64,000 nt of DNA, taken from Branchiostoma floridae (lineage: Eukaryota > Chordata > Leptocardii > Amphioxiformes > Branchiostomatidae). The stretch covers positions 13,452,846 through 13,516,845 of the forward strand of contig NC_049984.1 of the NCBI RefSeq assembly GCF_000003815.2, read 5' to 3'. Shown one piece after another: positions 27,280 to 38,800 of this stretch. Every line of letters begins with the position of its first letter. Within the stretch, counting starts at the first letter, position 1. The position numbers and the translations under genes were made by a program. The notes beneath the pieces were generated by a model that made no database searches, was not told where the DNA came from, and was given only the letters and a program-made list of their open reading frames with translations.

Positions 27280-28968
27280 TTCTCAGTTAGTATAAAAATA
27301 GCAATACTTTAAAATTTCTATACGAAAATATACATATTTTTTAAAAGACCTTCTTGGCACAATATATACTTTTTTAAATGTCAGGTCATTCTTAAAAAGT
27401 CCATAACCCGTTTCATCATATCGGATGCATTTTACATCCTGTCCGACTCCTGGTTGTCCAGCCACATCGTCAGTTCACTGGCTACCAGCGACAGCACCTT
27501 CCTGGTCTGAAAGTCCTGGTACTGTCGGTAGCAGCTGCAGAAGTCGAAGTCGGTGGGGGTGACGCCTCTCTCGCATGCTGACAGCTCCACGCTGTTGGTC
27601 GACTCCCACGGGCAGGGATCGTCGGCGATAAAGTTGACGAGGACCCTGTCTCCTGCGACTACATCTTGGTAGATGGGCGCGACTCTGGACAGGCGGGGAT
27701 CGTAGTACGTGCGGGGTGTTAGACTCTCTGGTGTCTTCCTCTTCGGCTGTGGTCGGGAGTCGTCTTCGACCTCCTCCTCAACTTTCCTCTTCTGACGCTT
27801 TCGACGGACCTTAGAGGCACCAGTCGTCGTCGTCTCAGAAGCTGCCCGTTTGGCTTTGCGGTAAAGGCGGGCGGCTGGACGGACACTCCGCCCGCGACTG
27901 TGCCCGGCCGTGCCCTTCACGTCGCCTTCCCCCTGATGTGCAACAATCTCAGCTGCCTCTCGGAGCGTCGCCACAGTGACACGGCGATCATCGGGCCGAA
28001 CAGTGGGCTCATCATGCTGAGAGTCGGTTGCTAGTGAGACAAAATGGACAAAGTTGGGCGAAGTGGCCATCAGCCTCATTACGAGGGGTGATCAATACGC
28101 GTCCTCGGTCTCACCCAGAAATAATAAGCACGACTCAGATTTTGAAGCACAACATCATACTATGGATGATAACGGTATCTCTAAATGACATTGTACACTC
28201 ACACAACCTTTGAAAGGTAGTTGACTTGAATTAAATCTATAAGTGGAGAACGTGGGAGATGACAGTCTGAAATTACCTCTGTTTCCGAATGTTAGTGGCC
28301 GTGAACGTCACTGGTGACTAACCATGACTCTCGGTGTGATCCAGTTCCACACACACGGCTGGTTCAGCTGCCTCTCGGAGCGTCGTCACAGAGACACGGC
28401 GATCACCGGACAGAACATTGGGCTTATCATGATGAGAGTCGGTTGCTAGGGAGACAAAATGGACAAAGTCAGACGAGTTGGATGATAGCGGTATATCCAA
28501 ATGATACAATAGAATCTAACAACCTTTGAAAGGTAGCTGACTGAAATAAATCTATCAGTGGAGAACGTGAGAGATGACAGTCTGAAGTTACCTCTGTGTC
28601 CAAATGTTAGTGGCCGTGAACGTCACAGGTGACTAACCATTACTCCCTGTGTGATCCACTTCCACACACAAGGCTGGTTCAGGAACCAGACAGCAGAAGT
28701 CAGGACGCTCCAGACGGACAGGTGATCTCTCCTTCCCGCCATCACCCTGGCCCAAGTCTCGCACCATCGTCTCCATATCTAAAGAAAATACGCAGCAAAC
28801 TTGGAGAGAAGTGTGTCAATTTGACGCAGCAACAAGTTTGTGGTGTTCGAAAACTTTCGAATTTGACACAACACGCAGGCGCCGCGTCCATTTGTGACGT
28901 CTTGGAGAGAACATTCGAACAGCGGTTCGTTTGGGGGAAAACAATGTCACAGGGCAACTCGCAACTGT
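27280..28968 (-). repeat. Left arm of 3.3 kb inverted duplication
   Basis: This arm is an inverted copy of 29300-30590. Similarity covers the inner promoter-like region, both exons, the intron and about 140 bp beyond the stop codon. Exon C is 599 bp in both arms. The left arm is longer because it holds an extra internal segment (about 28270-28560) that duplicates the intron and parts of both exons. Confidence 0.9.
27432..28776 (-). CDS. Unknown basic protein, left copy of divergent pair (three exons)
   Basis: Family not recognised. Predicted exons are A 28638-28776 (starts METMVRDLG), B 28323-28445 and C 27432-28030. All junctions are phase 1 with GTTAGT donors and CTAG acceptors, giving about 286 aa. 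Exon C encodes a segment with DDRRVTVATLREAAEI, a strongly basic stretch (VRRKRQKRK, a likely nuclear localisation signal) followed by acid residues, then a C-terminal region with CPWESTNSVELSACERG, CSCYRQYQDF and LASELTMWLDNQE that could be a small globular domain. Exon B is a hybrid of exon C's start and exon A's end and is absent from the right copy. The ATG is preceded by TTTTCTTTAG, so a 5' UTR exon may exist. Confidence 0.62.
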
Positions 28969-29515
28969 AGAGCTGCACCTGTACAAATTTCAAGGTGTTT
29001 TGATAGATTTATCGGCAATAGAAATACAGTAATGATGCGTTCATTTCTGACAGATTGTAAGCAGAGTGTTCTTGTGCCCTTTCATCATTGTAGGGATGAA
29101 AACGCCGGGATGCTAAGTTTGATACCTATTGGAAAGCACCCCAATCGAATTACTCAACTAACTATGCACATAAATGCCGACTTTGGCGCTGTGCGTAAAA
29201 TAAGGGTATTCTGTCAGAAAAAAGACCATACATTTAAATAAATTTACTGTGCTCTAGCTTTTGATAAACCACATATGACATCCTGTACCGCGTCTTTGGT
29301 AGATACACAGTTGCAGGCGCGGCTGCCCCATCCTTGTGCCCTGTGACGTTGTTTTCCCCCAAACGAACCGCCGTTCGAATGTTCTCTCCAAGACGTCACA
29401 GATGGACGCGGCGCCTGCGTGTTGTGTCAAATTCGAAAGTTTTCGAACACCACAACTTTGTTGCTGCGTCAACTTGACACACTTCTGGCCAAGTTTGCTG
29501 CGTATTTTTGGAGAT
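28777..29515. promoter_or_regulatory. Shared head-to-head upstream region of the palindrome pair
   Basis: Both genes read outward from here. The outer parts are inverted copies of each other and include GACGTCAC (7 of 8 match to the CRE TGACGTCA, near 28896 and 29393) and GTTCGAA elements. Only about 330 bp in the middle (roughly 28970-29300) is unique. The right copy has an open frame upstream of its ATG, but a 1 bp length difference between arms just before the ATG breaks that frame, which supports the METxVRDLG start and an untranslated upstream region. Confidence 0.5.
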
Positions 29516-30590
29516 ATGGAGACGATTGTGCGAGACTTGGGCCATGGTGATGGCGGGAAGGAGAGATCACCTGTCCGTCTGGAGCGTCCTGACGTCTGCT
29601 GTCTGGTTCCTGAACCAGCCTTGTGTGTGGAAGTGGATCACACAGGGAGTAATGGTTAGTCACGTGTGACGTTCACGGCCACTTACATTTGGACACAGAG
29701 GTAATTTCAGACCGTCATCTCCCTCGCTCTGCACTGATAGATTTATTTCAGTCAGCTACCTTTCAAAGGTTGTAAGATTGTGTCATTTAGAGATACCGCT
29801 ACCATCCACTTCGTCCAACATTGTCCATTTTGTCTCCCTAGCAACCGACTCTCAGCATGATGAGCCCACTGTTCGGTCCGATGATCGCCGTGTCTCTGTG
29901 GCGACGCTCCGAGAGGCAGCTGAGATTGTTGCACATCAGGGGGAAGGCGACGTGAAGGGCACGGCCGGGCACAGCCACGGTCGGGTTGTCCGTCGAGCCG
30001 CCCGCCTTTACCGCAGAGCCAAACGGGCAGCTTCTGAGACGACGACGACTGGTGCCTCTAAGGTCCGTCGAAAGCGTCAGAAGAGGAAAGTTGAGGAGGA
30101 GGTCGAAGACGACTCCCGACCACAGCCGAAGAGGAAGGCACCAGAGAGTCCAACACCCCGCACGTACTACGATCCCCGCCTGTCCAGAGTCGCGCCCATC
30201 TACCAAGATGTGGTCGCAGGAGAGAGGGTCCTCGTCAACTTCATCGCCGACGACCCCTGCCCGTGGGAGTCGACCAACAGCGTGGAGCTGTCGGCATGCG
30301 AGCGAGGCGTCACCCCCACCGACTTCGACTTCTGCAGCTGCTACCGACAGTACCAGGACTTTCATACCAGGAAGGTGCTGTCGCTGGTAGCCAGTGAACT
30401 GACGATGTGGCTGGACAACCAGGAGTCGGACAGGATGTAAAATGTATCCGATGTAATGAAACGTGTTGAGGACTTTTAAAATAATAACCTGAAATCAGAG
30501 TATATATTGTGCCGTAAAGGTATTTTAAGGAATATGTGTATTTTCATATAGAAGTTTTAAAGTATATCTATTTTTTATACGGAAGAGAAA
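29300..30590 (+). repeat. Right arm of 3.3 kb inverted duplication
   Basis: Inverted partner of 27280-28968. Similarity begins near 29300 on the inner side and fades near 30590, about 150 bp past the stop codon, in AT-rich sequence. This arm lacks the extra exon-B segment and so probably represents the simpler arrangement. Confidence 0.9.
29516..30440 (+). CDS. Unknown basic protein, right copy of divergent pair (two exons)
   Basis: Paralogue of the minus-strand gene at 27432-28776. Exon A is 29516-29654 (METIVRDLG...DHTGSNG, then GTTAGT) and exon C is 29842-30440 (after TCTCCCTAG), joining in phase 1 for about 245 aa. The exon lengths (139 and 599) equal those of the left copy, and the exon-C proteins differ at about 10 of 199 residues, with no frameshift or stop in either. 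Such conservation across two copies suggests selection or gene conversion. Features: DDRRVSVATLREAAEI, a basic KVRRKRQKRK cluster (probable NLS), a Glu/Asp tract, and a Cys/Trp-containing C-terminal segment. An AATAAA lies at 30689. No known domain recognised. Confidence 0.65.
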
Positions 30591-31692
30591 AAAATATCTC
30601 AATCGTTCACAAAAATTTATGGCACTATATTGGCTTGCAAACATTCAGATACGCAGAGCCACTGAGCAGCCAGCTGGCTTTTTATCAAAATAAATTTGTA
30701 TGAAGAAAATTATGCAAAAACAAGTGTTGTAATATCCTCTTATAATAATATGACACAATGTTTTAAACATTTGAAATGATATTACACCACAAGCAAAGAA
30801 TTGCTGTACTCCTACCATTATGTGCTGATGAGCAATTAGTAAACATGACAACTATGATGGGCTGGCATGGTACAAATGACTCTGCTGTATTTATTATTGC
30901 TCTCCCCAAGAAGGCTGGCTGGGTCCTTTTTTATGTGTTTGTGTCTGGGTGTGCTTGTTCCTGTACAGCATAACTGGAGAATCTGTGGAAAGATCTTCGG
31001 TAGGTGGGTCGGTTTCGGGAAAACAAACCATGAATTATACAAATTTGGACCTCATTTGTATAACATAGTATAGTATAACATAGTAAAACAAGCTAAAATC
31101 CTACAATTAAATACACATATATTATCAGTCTTCAAAATGTCATGAATCCACATCATACACAACCTTAGGACATTTTCCACGTTGTCAGTGGCAAATGACA
31201 TCAAACCATCATGTATCAGTTGTTAAAACACATTTTAATGGAGGATGAATCATAGTCACTGTACTAACACAGAATGCTAAATGCACTGTTGTGGCATTCA
31301 TGGAATCCAAACCTTTGTGAATGTGCATGTGAATGTGTATCCATGGCTGTACTATTCATGTGTGGAATAGCCAGGAAATACTTTTTGTAGGTATTTCCCC
31401 TAATACTACTTTGTATATATCTTGAATTAATTACATTAACACCTGGCCAGCCAAACACCTCCAGTCTTACATTGTATGTTATGTTTAAAAAGTCTTGTCC
31501 AATTTTACACAGTTAGACCCTCTTGTCTAGATCTGGACCAACCACTCCTAATCACCAACCGTTTTTCTTCAGTCATTTGAGTGGTAGTTAGGACCATATT
31601 TGACTGTATTCTAAATAATAACTAACTTCAGCAAAATGAGAACGTTTTCCTTGACATCATCATGGGAAATAAACAAATTAAAATGGATTTAC

Positions 31693-31920
31693 TAACGCTA
31701 GTTCACCTTTATCCATGGGGTACCCCATATTCATTGTTTTTAAAAACAGGTTATTTAGGTTTACCAAGTCGATGGACATTGAAATATTTTGAAAATAACC
31801 ACAATATTTTGAAAATTTAACATGTTTAAAAACACCGCCTGTGGACGTGATACCTGCTAATACCCAGCTTTCAAAACAATGGATTTAGGTTACCCAATGG
31901 ATAAAGGTGAACTAGCGTTA
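31693..31920. mobile_element. MITE-like element with about 33 bp terminal inverted repeats
   Basis: The left end (taacgctagttcacctttat...) and right end (...ataaaggtgaactagcgtta) are inverted copies of about 33 bp with few mismatches. The 228 bp element has no coding capacity. Its size and long TIRs fit a non-autonomous DNA transposon. Confidence 0.75.
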
Positions 31921-32569
31921 CCTACTTTTTCCATTGAGGTTTTGTTAAACATGAATCTAACAATCACTACATCAGCATTCATGGCTCATCTGTTTGTAGG
32001 ACAAATAGTGGTTCTTCTCTTTATCAATCTGATCTGCATCAGCACTGCACAATATGTAATGCTGTTGTACCAATGAGAACAGGCCAACAGTGTATAAACA
32101 GCAAAAATACAGAATTAAACCTTGTGCTTAACTGGAATGGCAACAAAATTACATCAACATGAGATACACAAGTTGGTGTATTTACCGACTAACATCTCTA
32201 ATTTCTAAATTTCATGCACAACAGCCAGATATGGTAACAAGATGAGAACATAAACGTTTGATTAGAGCTGTTATATTCAAATAGCTTCCTTCTTTTCTTT
32301 TCTCTTCACTAACATGTATGTATATTGTAGGGCCCAGGGAAAAAAGATGTGTTTCCAGTTACCCGATCAATCCTTCTTTTGGGACCGACTGCTGGCAAGG
32401 GAAATGGAATTCTCCATGAAACATCTGAGTGATGAAAGTCAAAACAGTGTAACGTTATTTCATACTAGTGTCCTGTAAGGCTTTGAACAATTGATGTAAG
32501 AGTGCGTGGTAAACAATGTACATGTACTTCTTTGTTCAGTTCATGAATATACTTGTGCTTGTACAATGT

Positions 32570-32705
32570 ATATCTGTCCAATTACAAATATGATGTTGAA
32601 AATACCAGTGTCCTAATGCATTTCAGTTTAAAATTGTTAAAGTGCTCCATCACTTCAACCAAGATCTAAAAGAAAAAAAAAGAGAACTCCTATTACTACT
32701 GACCC
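32570..32705. repeat. Dispersed repeat, copy 2 (matches about 4.26-4.40 kb)
   Basis: Shares 'gttgaaaataccag', 'atgcatttcagttt', a purine-rich tract and 'actactgaccc' in the same order with the copy near 4.3 kb. Divergent, so probably old. Confidence 0.4.
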
Positions 32706-32838
32706 TTTTTCCAGGAATGTAGTTAGAAACACAGCACCAATTTCCCTAGGCCTAACAACATAAGGACATAAAAATACAATAGGATCCTTTATATTAGGGA
32801 ATCTCTTTCTTCTTTGAACATGTACATAGCAGAGCAAA

Positions 32839-35800
32839 CTAGTCATCTTCTTCATCTTCATCTCCCTCCTCCTCTATGTCTGCAATGTCTTCCAGTTTGT
32901 CTAGTTCAGTCTTCAGTTCCTCCACGGCCCGTCTGAGTTTGGGGAGTTTTTCCACGTCCCTGCAGTCCCGCAGCCAGCGGCAGCACTGCTGCAGGACGGC
33001 TTCCTTCTGCAGGAAGAAATGCCTCCTGATCACGTCTTCAAAACCTGCCGAGACAAAAACATGCCTGGTGACTGAAAATGGCTTTGCAGGATTTGAGAAT
33101 TACTGTAGAGAGAAATACTGTATTGTATCTGCAATCTGGATACAGGATAGTACATAACTACCTTAGTGTTGACAAACAAATTGTCCTGGCATTAAATAAG
33201 ACATTGTTTGAGACTGAACTTTGATAAGTGTTGTACAGAAACTACAGTATTCTACAGTAGTAGACAAGTGGGAAGCAATAGGCAGGCTGAAGATAGAATA
33301 AAAATTTTCATGGAGATTTTAAGTTGGCAGTGAACAGGTCACTGTGAAAACTGCAAACATGAAACAACTACAAACATTCCCTTTTACAGTAGTTGGGGTA
33401 TTGGAAAAATACAAAGATACCCATTTAGCTGCTCGTTAAGGCCTTGAAAGCCCTGCAAGATAAAAATACATTTATTTATCTATTCATTTATTAGCTGATC
33501 GTTTGGTTTTTATAAAGCCCCGCAGATATGCAAATATATTCACTTAGTTGCTGGATGAGGTTTTCAAAGCTAATATATCCAATCATCTGCAAAGGAAAAA
33601 AAAGACACAGATACATCCCATTTACTGCTAGTAAGGATCAAAAATAGGTAGTACTGGTTTTAGGACAGCTGGAGGCACTGGCTATGAAAAGAAGAAAGAT
33701 TTTTATCATGGCTGGTAGAAGTAATTAGGAAGAATGATATTGTGACTACAGGCTGAATTTTGTTTTTTAAAAAGTTAGACAGTCACCATTCTAACAAAAG
33801 CCAGCAGTATGTTGTTAGATAACCAAATTTGGCACGTTTTCAAACTCTTGTAAGTCATGTGAAGAGCATGAGTAGTGTGCTAGGACCTCAGAGAAACCTT
33901 ACCAACAGGAGGCTGCCTGATCTGGTGCAGCATGGCCCATCTCACTGTGTCCACCTGCAGCTTGTTGTTGTATTTGGCACTTTGTTCCTGTGTGCAATAG
34001 GCAGAAAATATGTGTCCTGTAAAATCTGGCTGCATTTCTTAACATGGAAAAGGAAAGAGGATAATCATGTATTGGTATGATATGCAGTGTATGACTGAAT
34101 ATATTACAATGAGGGAAAAGACTAGATACCAATTGTTTACAACTACATGTAGCACTCTAGATACATTTAAAGACATTGAAGTTCATTGCACAATCATGCC
34201 AACCTGGGGCTATCAAAGTGCAGTAAATAAGATACTTACGGGGTATAGAAATAAAACAATGCTACGCTTTATCTATGTCAATAATTCACATGCTTCTTCT
34301 CTATTCTTGAAAATCTCTGTAGTTTGTCTACACATGTTTTAAGAAGAGTGTTTTACTAGAGTATTTGTACAGCTTTTTGTTTACTTTTATATCAAACTGA
34401 CTGCATTTATGGGGCATGAATATGCAATAAACTTCATTGTCATTGTCATTGTCATCAATTTGTCATTGTATGAACAAGTTTCTCCATTGCATCATACTAG
34501 GTAGAAGATGACATTACATAATGTGAACAGTACATTCTTTTTCTTTGTTAAATGTTGTGACTTTTGGCCTAGAAGTATGGTACTAACAAGAAACTTATGT
34601 AAAAATCGAACTAATGGGAAGCTCAGATGTAGACGACCATGTATCTACCAGAGCAACACCACGCTGAGCTTTTGCACTGATGATATTTTTGCATGTTTAA
34701 ACTGAAGCGAGCAGTACTGGTAAATGTTTACCTCAGTCTCTGCTGTCCCCTTCATCCCATCATACCCTGGTTCATTGTACATGGGGTCTGAGATGAGGAT
34801 GAGGCTCTGGATGGACACCAACACCTACAGCAGGAGGGGGGGGGGATGTGTCGTCAAACATGTATCTATGACCTATCATATGCAATTTACCTACTATATA
34901 CATGTACTACGAACAGAATGCAATGCCTAAAGCACTACAGTATCTGTGATTTCAGTTTAGGGCATGTTTGTGATTGTGGCGCTGAATGGCCGAGTGGCTA
35001 GGCTAGTGGACGTGAAATGGAAAGGTCAGAAGTTGAGAAAATTGGGCGCCTCAAAAAAAAAAAGATAATAAGAACAGCAAGTCCAATGTGAGAATCTGGT
35101 ACTATTCAAATTTTCAAGGTGCACCGTCTGCACCCAAAGTGTGTTTAAATAATTCTAGAGTAGGCCCTAATGTGATAACCCAAAATATCATCCCATCCAG
35201 AAAACCTGTATCAAAGGTCATCATGGCCTAGTTATGGCAAGAAAAATAGGTTGGAGAGGTAAAAGGCAGTGTCTAGTGTGCCCTAGACATAGTGGATTAA
35301 CAACCCGCCACCACTATGGCCTCAAAAAAGCTTTAGGACCATCTTTCCATTAAACTGTAATTGTTGTAAATAGGTGATGGCTATTTCAGCACCACTGACA
35401 GAGCAATCTAACCATGGTCAATGTGACTTTAAACTTTTCTTTGTCGTATATCTACTTACCTGGTACAGAGTTGATGTTTTTGGGTTCCACTTCTCACTGG
35501 CGTCCCCTCCATGCCACGTACCCAGCAGACTCAGGCACACCTTCCCATCTGCATACAGGTTAGGGTTGAACCTAAACATGCAATAAAACAACCAGGAACA
35601 ACAAGATATCACAACTCCATGAAATATTTAAACTCTCTTTTATGCCTTATTTGGTTGTAGTTCTTTTAGATCAACTATGCAAGTAAGGTTTTGATTAACA
35701 TAACATGTGTCCCTTGATACCTTCCTGTCACTCTATGGTGGGCATGACTTGCATATGGAAAATATATAACTGTAAAAGCACAGATAGACATACCAAAAAC

Positions 35801-38800
35801 AGTTCCTCCCCATATATTAGTAAGGCCTACCATGACCTGGACTGTCGACTGTGAATAGCGACTTCTCCTACCATCTCTGACCTGAACTTCCAGCCACTCT
35901 AGCAAGTCTGGCCTTTGCGGTAATTTTTCGTTGCACTCAAATAACTACAGACATACGGCAACCCAAACAAACACACGCAAATAAAACATAGGCTCTACAC
36001 ACAGATCAAACAAACCACAACCAATGGAATAGAACCGTACTTGAAGGCTTCTGAAATTGTTGAGTTGACAATGACAGTTGATGAATACTCTCTGTACATT
36101 TCGTATATCAGGTTGAGTGGAAATAATCTCTAACCTGACAGTGCCATTGCCAGTAGTGATGAGTTTAACCACAGGAGCCCTGTTTGGGTAGCCATCAGGG
36201 AAGTAGACATCAAACACAAAACAGCCCAGGCTGTAGGGTGTGTCCACAGGACCTGTCACCAGCGCCCGCACCATGTCCATACGGTCCTCATCCTGGGGAG
36301 AAGGAGGAAACCTGAATTACTATTGCTACTGTATCAGATCTTATGGCACATCTGATAACGTTTGATACGGGTGTTCCAGACCAATTTGTTATCTAATGGC
36401 ATCCAATGGACTTCTTCTTTTGTCCCACTGGCTTCCATAGAATTGTTGAACATTCAGATACCAGATTCGGACTGATTTTCAAATTGATGTTGGTGCTTTT
36501 CACATTAAAATGTGTTTTTTCTAGGGTCTGTACGACATAAAAAGAATACATCATGGTGTATTCTGCATCACCCAAGGTCCAAGCTCTCACATGGGTGATA
36601 TGGAATACACAGTGTAATATTCTCTGTCTACTGCAGAGATGTGCTACATGTACTTCCAGCATGCAAAACAAAAGCAGCCATCACCAATCAGTCACTTGAC
36701 TTACTGACTTCGTTGGCCGGACCTATCTTAAGGGAAAATGACCCCACTGACCTGTCGGACGAAGACGGCCGCCCCCGGGTGGACCGGCAGGTTGGACTGG
36801 AGCTGCTTGATCTCCTTCATCAGTGCCTTGACCTTCGGTGACCTTGGATCCAGCGCCTCCGAGGCATTTTGTTGGAAACTGTGGTAATCCTACAGATGAT
36901 ACATGATGTACATTATTTGATGCTGAATAAAAATGTGGAAGCAGTGAGGCAGTGTGACCACTATGGCATATTGTTTCCCACCAGTTCAAATGAGTAAGAT
37001 GTATTTCCTTCATTCACAAAGACCAGAAACTTATGCAACATGGTGGCCACACATTAACAGAAATTACTGCACCATAGTTTCCATCTTCCTAAAGCACATA
37101 GATAAGCTTGTAGAGTACTGAATCTTACAGGATACATTTCCTTGAACATATTTGCAGCGGTGGATCAAAGACGTTGTAACTTAATATACAACGTCCTTGG
37201 GTGAATTTAGAACCTGTTGTGCAAGGGCTGACATTTTGAAGCTTGAACACTTTAAAGAAGACACTCTGGAGTGGGTGTTTGCTAAGAAGATGTTCAGGTA
37301 CATCATTTACAGAAATTTACAGGTACAGAGATTGTCAGGTACAATCTAGGTCACTTCAGATCTATAAATTGACTAGCAACTCAGGACTAATGAATGTAAA
37401 GCCCAACATGAACATGTTCCTAGTAAAAATTTGAGTTTTGTGCGGCATGTTTATGGGAATTTAATAATAAAATGGTCCATAGTAGACACTTGTATGTGAG
37501 TTACCTGCAGTTCAGCTGCATCAAACCTCATGTCCCCCAGAGCCAGGACATACTTCTCAGCCAGCACAACTGCATCCAGCTGCACAGCCTCCACCTGCTC
37601 CACCCAGCTGGGCAGGTGGGAGCCAGGTGTCACAGCTGGGGCCTCCTCTACAGCTGCTTCATGCAGGACATTCATCTGTGCAACATCCAGACAAGACAGC
37701 AGACAGATGAGACAACAATCAGCACTCATGTAGCCAGAAACATGGGATCAGTAGGTATCATTTACTGGCTGCACACTGGACTTTGAGGATCTTCATACAT
37801 TATCATGTTGCCTCCAATGCTCCAGAGCAGCAGAGTGAGGTTGCAGGACCTCAGTCTGTACTTTTGTAAATAGGGGGTTCTGAGGGGTACAAATGTAGTA
37901 GTCACATACTTTACATTGGGTTTCTAGCAAGGTAATATGATATAATATAATGTTAGACCTTCATGGTCATACCATTGTAATGTAGGATCAAGTAAGCTGT
38001 CATTGTAAAGGGTACGTAATGAAAAACTGTTCCAATAACACATGTACATAATACTAAATAACTGATAACAAAATAATACCTCTTCCAGCATCTTCTGGAA
38101 CTGTTGCATCTCAGTAGGGTCGATGACACTGTCCCGGACCAGCACACTGTAGGCCTTCTCCATGTACTTGGGGCTGTAGTCTGTGTCTGTGGACATGCTC
38201 ACAATGAAACCATCTTTGTCCAGCGCCTCTTCCCTACCGATTCTCAGGATGACACGCACAATCTGTAGCAGCAGCTGCCGTGGGTTGAAGTTATATCTGA
38301 GGGAGGATCAAAATTTAGTTTGTTCCGCATAACTGATAAATGTTTTGGCCACACACCAGGTTCCTACAGCAGGTACAAGCTGCGTAAGACTGGACTGATA
38401 GGTCTGATCTACTCACATGGGGATGGAGTCTTACTCTTTTTGATAAATGTGAAGGGTTCTTCAATGTGGTCAAAGTGTGATAGGTAGAGAGCAAAAGATT
38501 GAGGTTCTCCTCAAATATGGGACACACATACAGAATGGTAAAACTGTACAAGTTCTGTAGGTTAGACATGGAACCTCTGACAATTCTATCTTCCATTGCA
38601 TTGATGCACACAGAACTTCTCTATAATGCTATGAAATTATTGTTTTTGTTTTTCAATTAAATGCTATTTCAATGACTGTTCCACATTTAAGTAGGACTTT
38701 GATTTTTACTATTCACAGTAAAATGGTAAACAAAACTGAAAATGGTTGCCTTTAATCTTATCTTGTTAACAGTGATATTTCTGGATACTTTCCAGATTGC

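Larger units (their letters stand above)
17700..27280. other. Gene-poor intergenic region
   Basis: About 9.6 kb upstream of tshz and downstream of the left palindrome gene. No frame shows recognisable protein similarity or paired splice sites. It contains the assembly gap, a tRNA-like A-box stretch near 20405-20425, a SINE at about 23.26 kb, a GAATGAAT-rich short repeat near 26.15 kb, and otherwise unremarkable AT-rich DNA. Confidence 0.5.
30591..32838. other. Intergenic, with a TIR element
   Basis: Lies between the palindrome's right gene and the 3' end of the E4-E2 gene. Apart from the inverted-repeat element at 31693-31920 and a dispersed repeat near 32.6 kb I see nothing that supports a gene. 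Confidence 0.5.
32839..36292 (-). other. E2 (UBC) catalytic module exons of the fusion gene
   Basis: The last five exons encode a UBC fold of the BIRC6/UBE2O class: [55 protein letters not shown] (catalytic Cys; NPN in place of the usual HPN), [44 protein letters not shown], and [16 protein letters not shown]. The closest family I recognise is the C-terminal E2 of BIRC6. A highly acidic tail ending DEDEEDD closes the protein. The stop codon is at 32839-32841. Confidence 0.88.

Noticed and set aside
29838-30365. 175-residue minus-strand and 134-residue plus-strand frames over the right palindrome gene
   Set aside because: They overlap the 599 bp exon that is conserved in both arms with matching splice sites. 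The alternative frames are shadows of a GC-rich coding exon.
27280-30590. CRISPR-like or bacterial inverted repeat system
   Set aside because: The inverted arms contain spliced eukaryotic exons, and no array of short direct repeats with spacers exists anywhere in the window.
37172-37198. Hairpin with arms GACGTTGTA / TACAACGTC in an intron
   Set aside because: Short arms, single occurrence, no further structure; could be chance.
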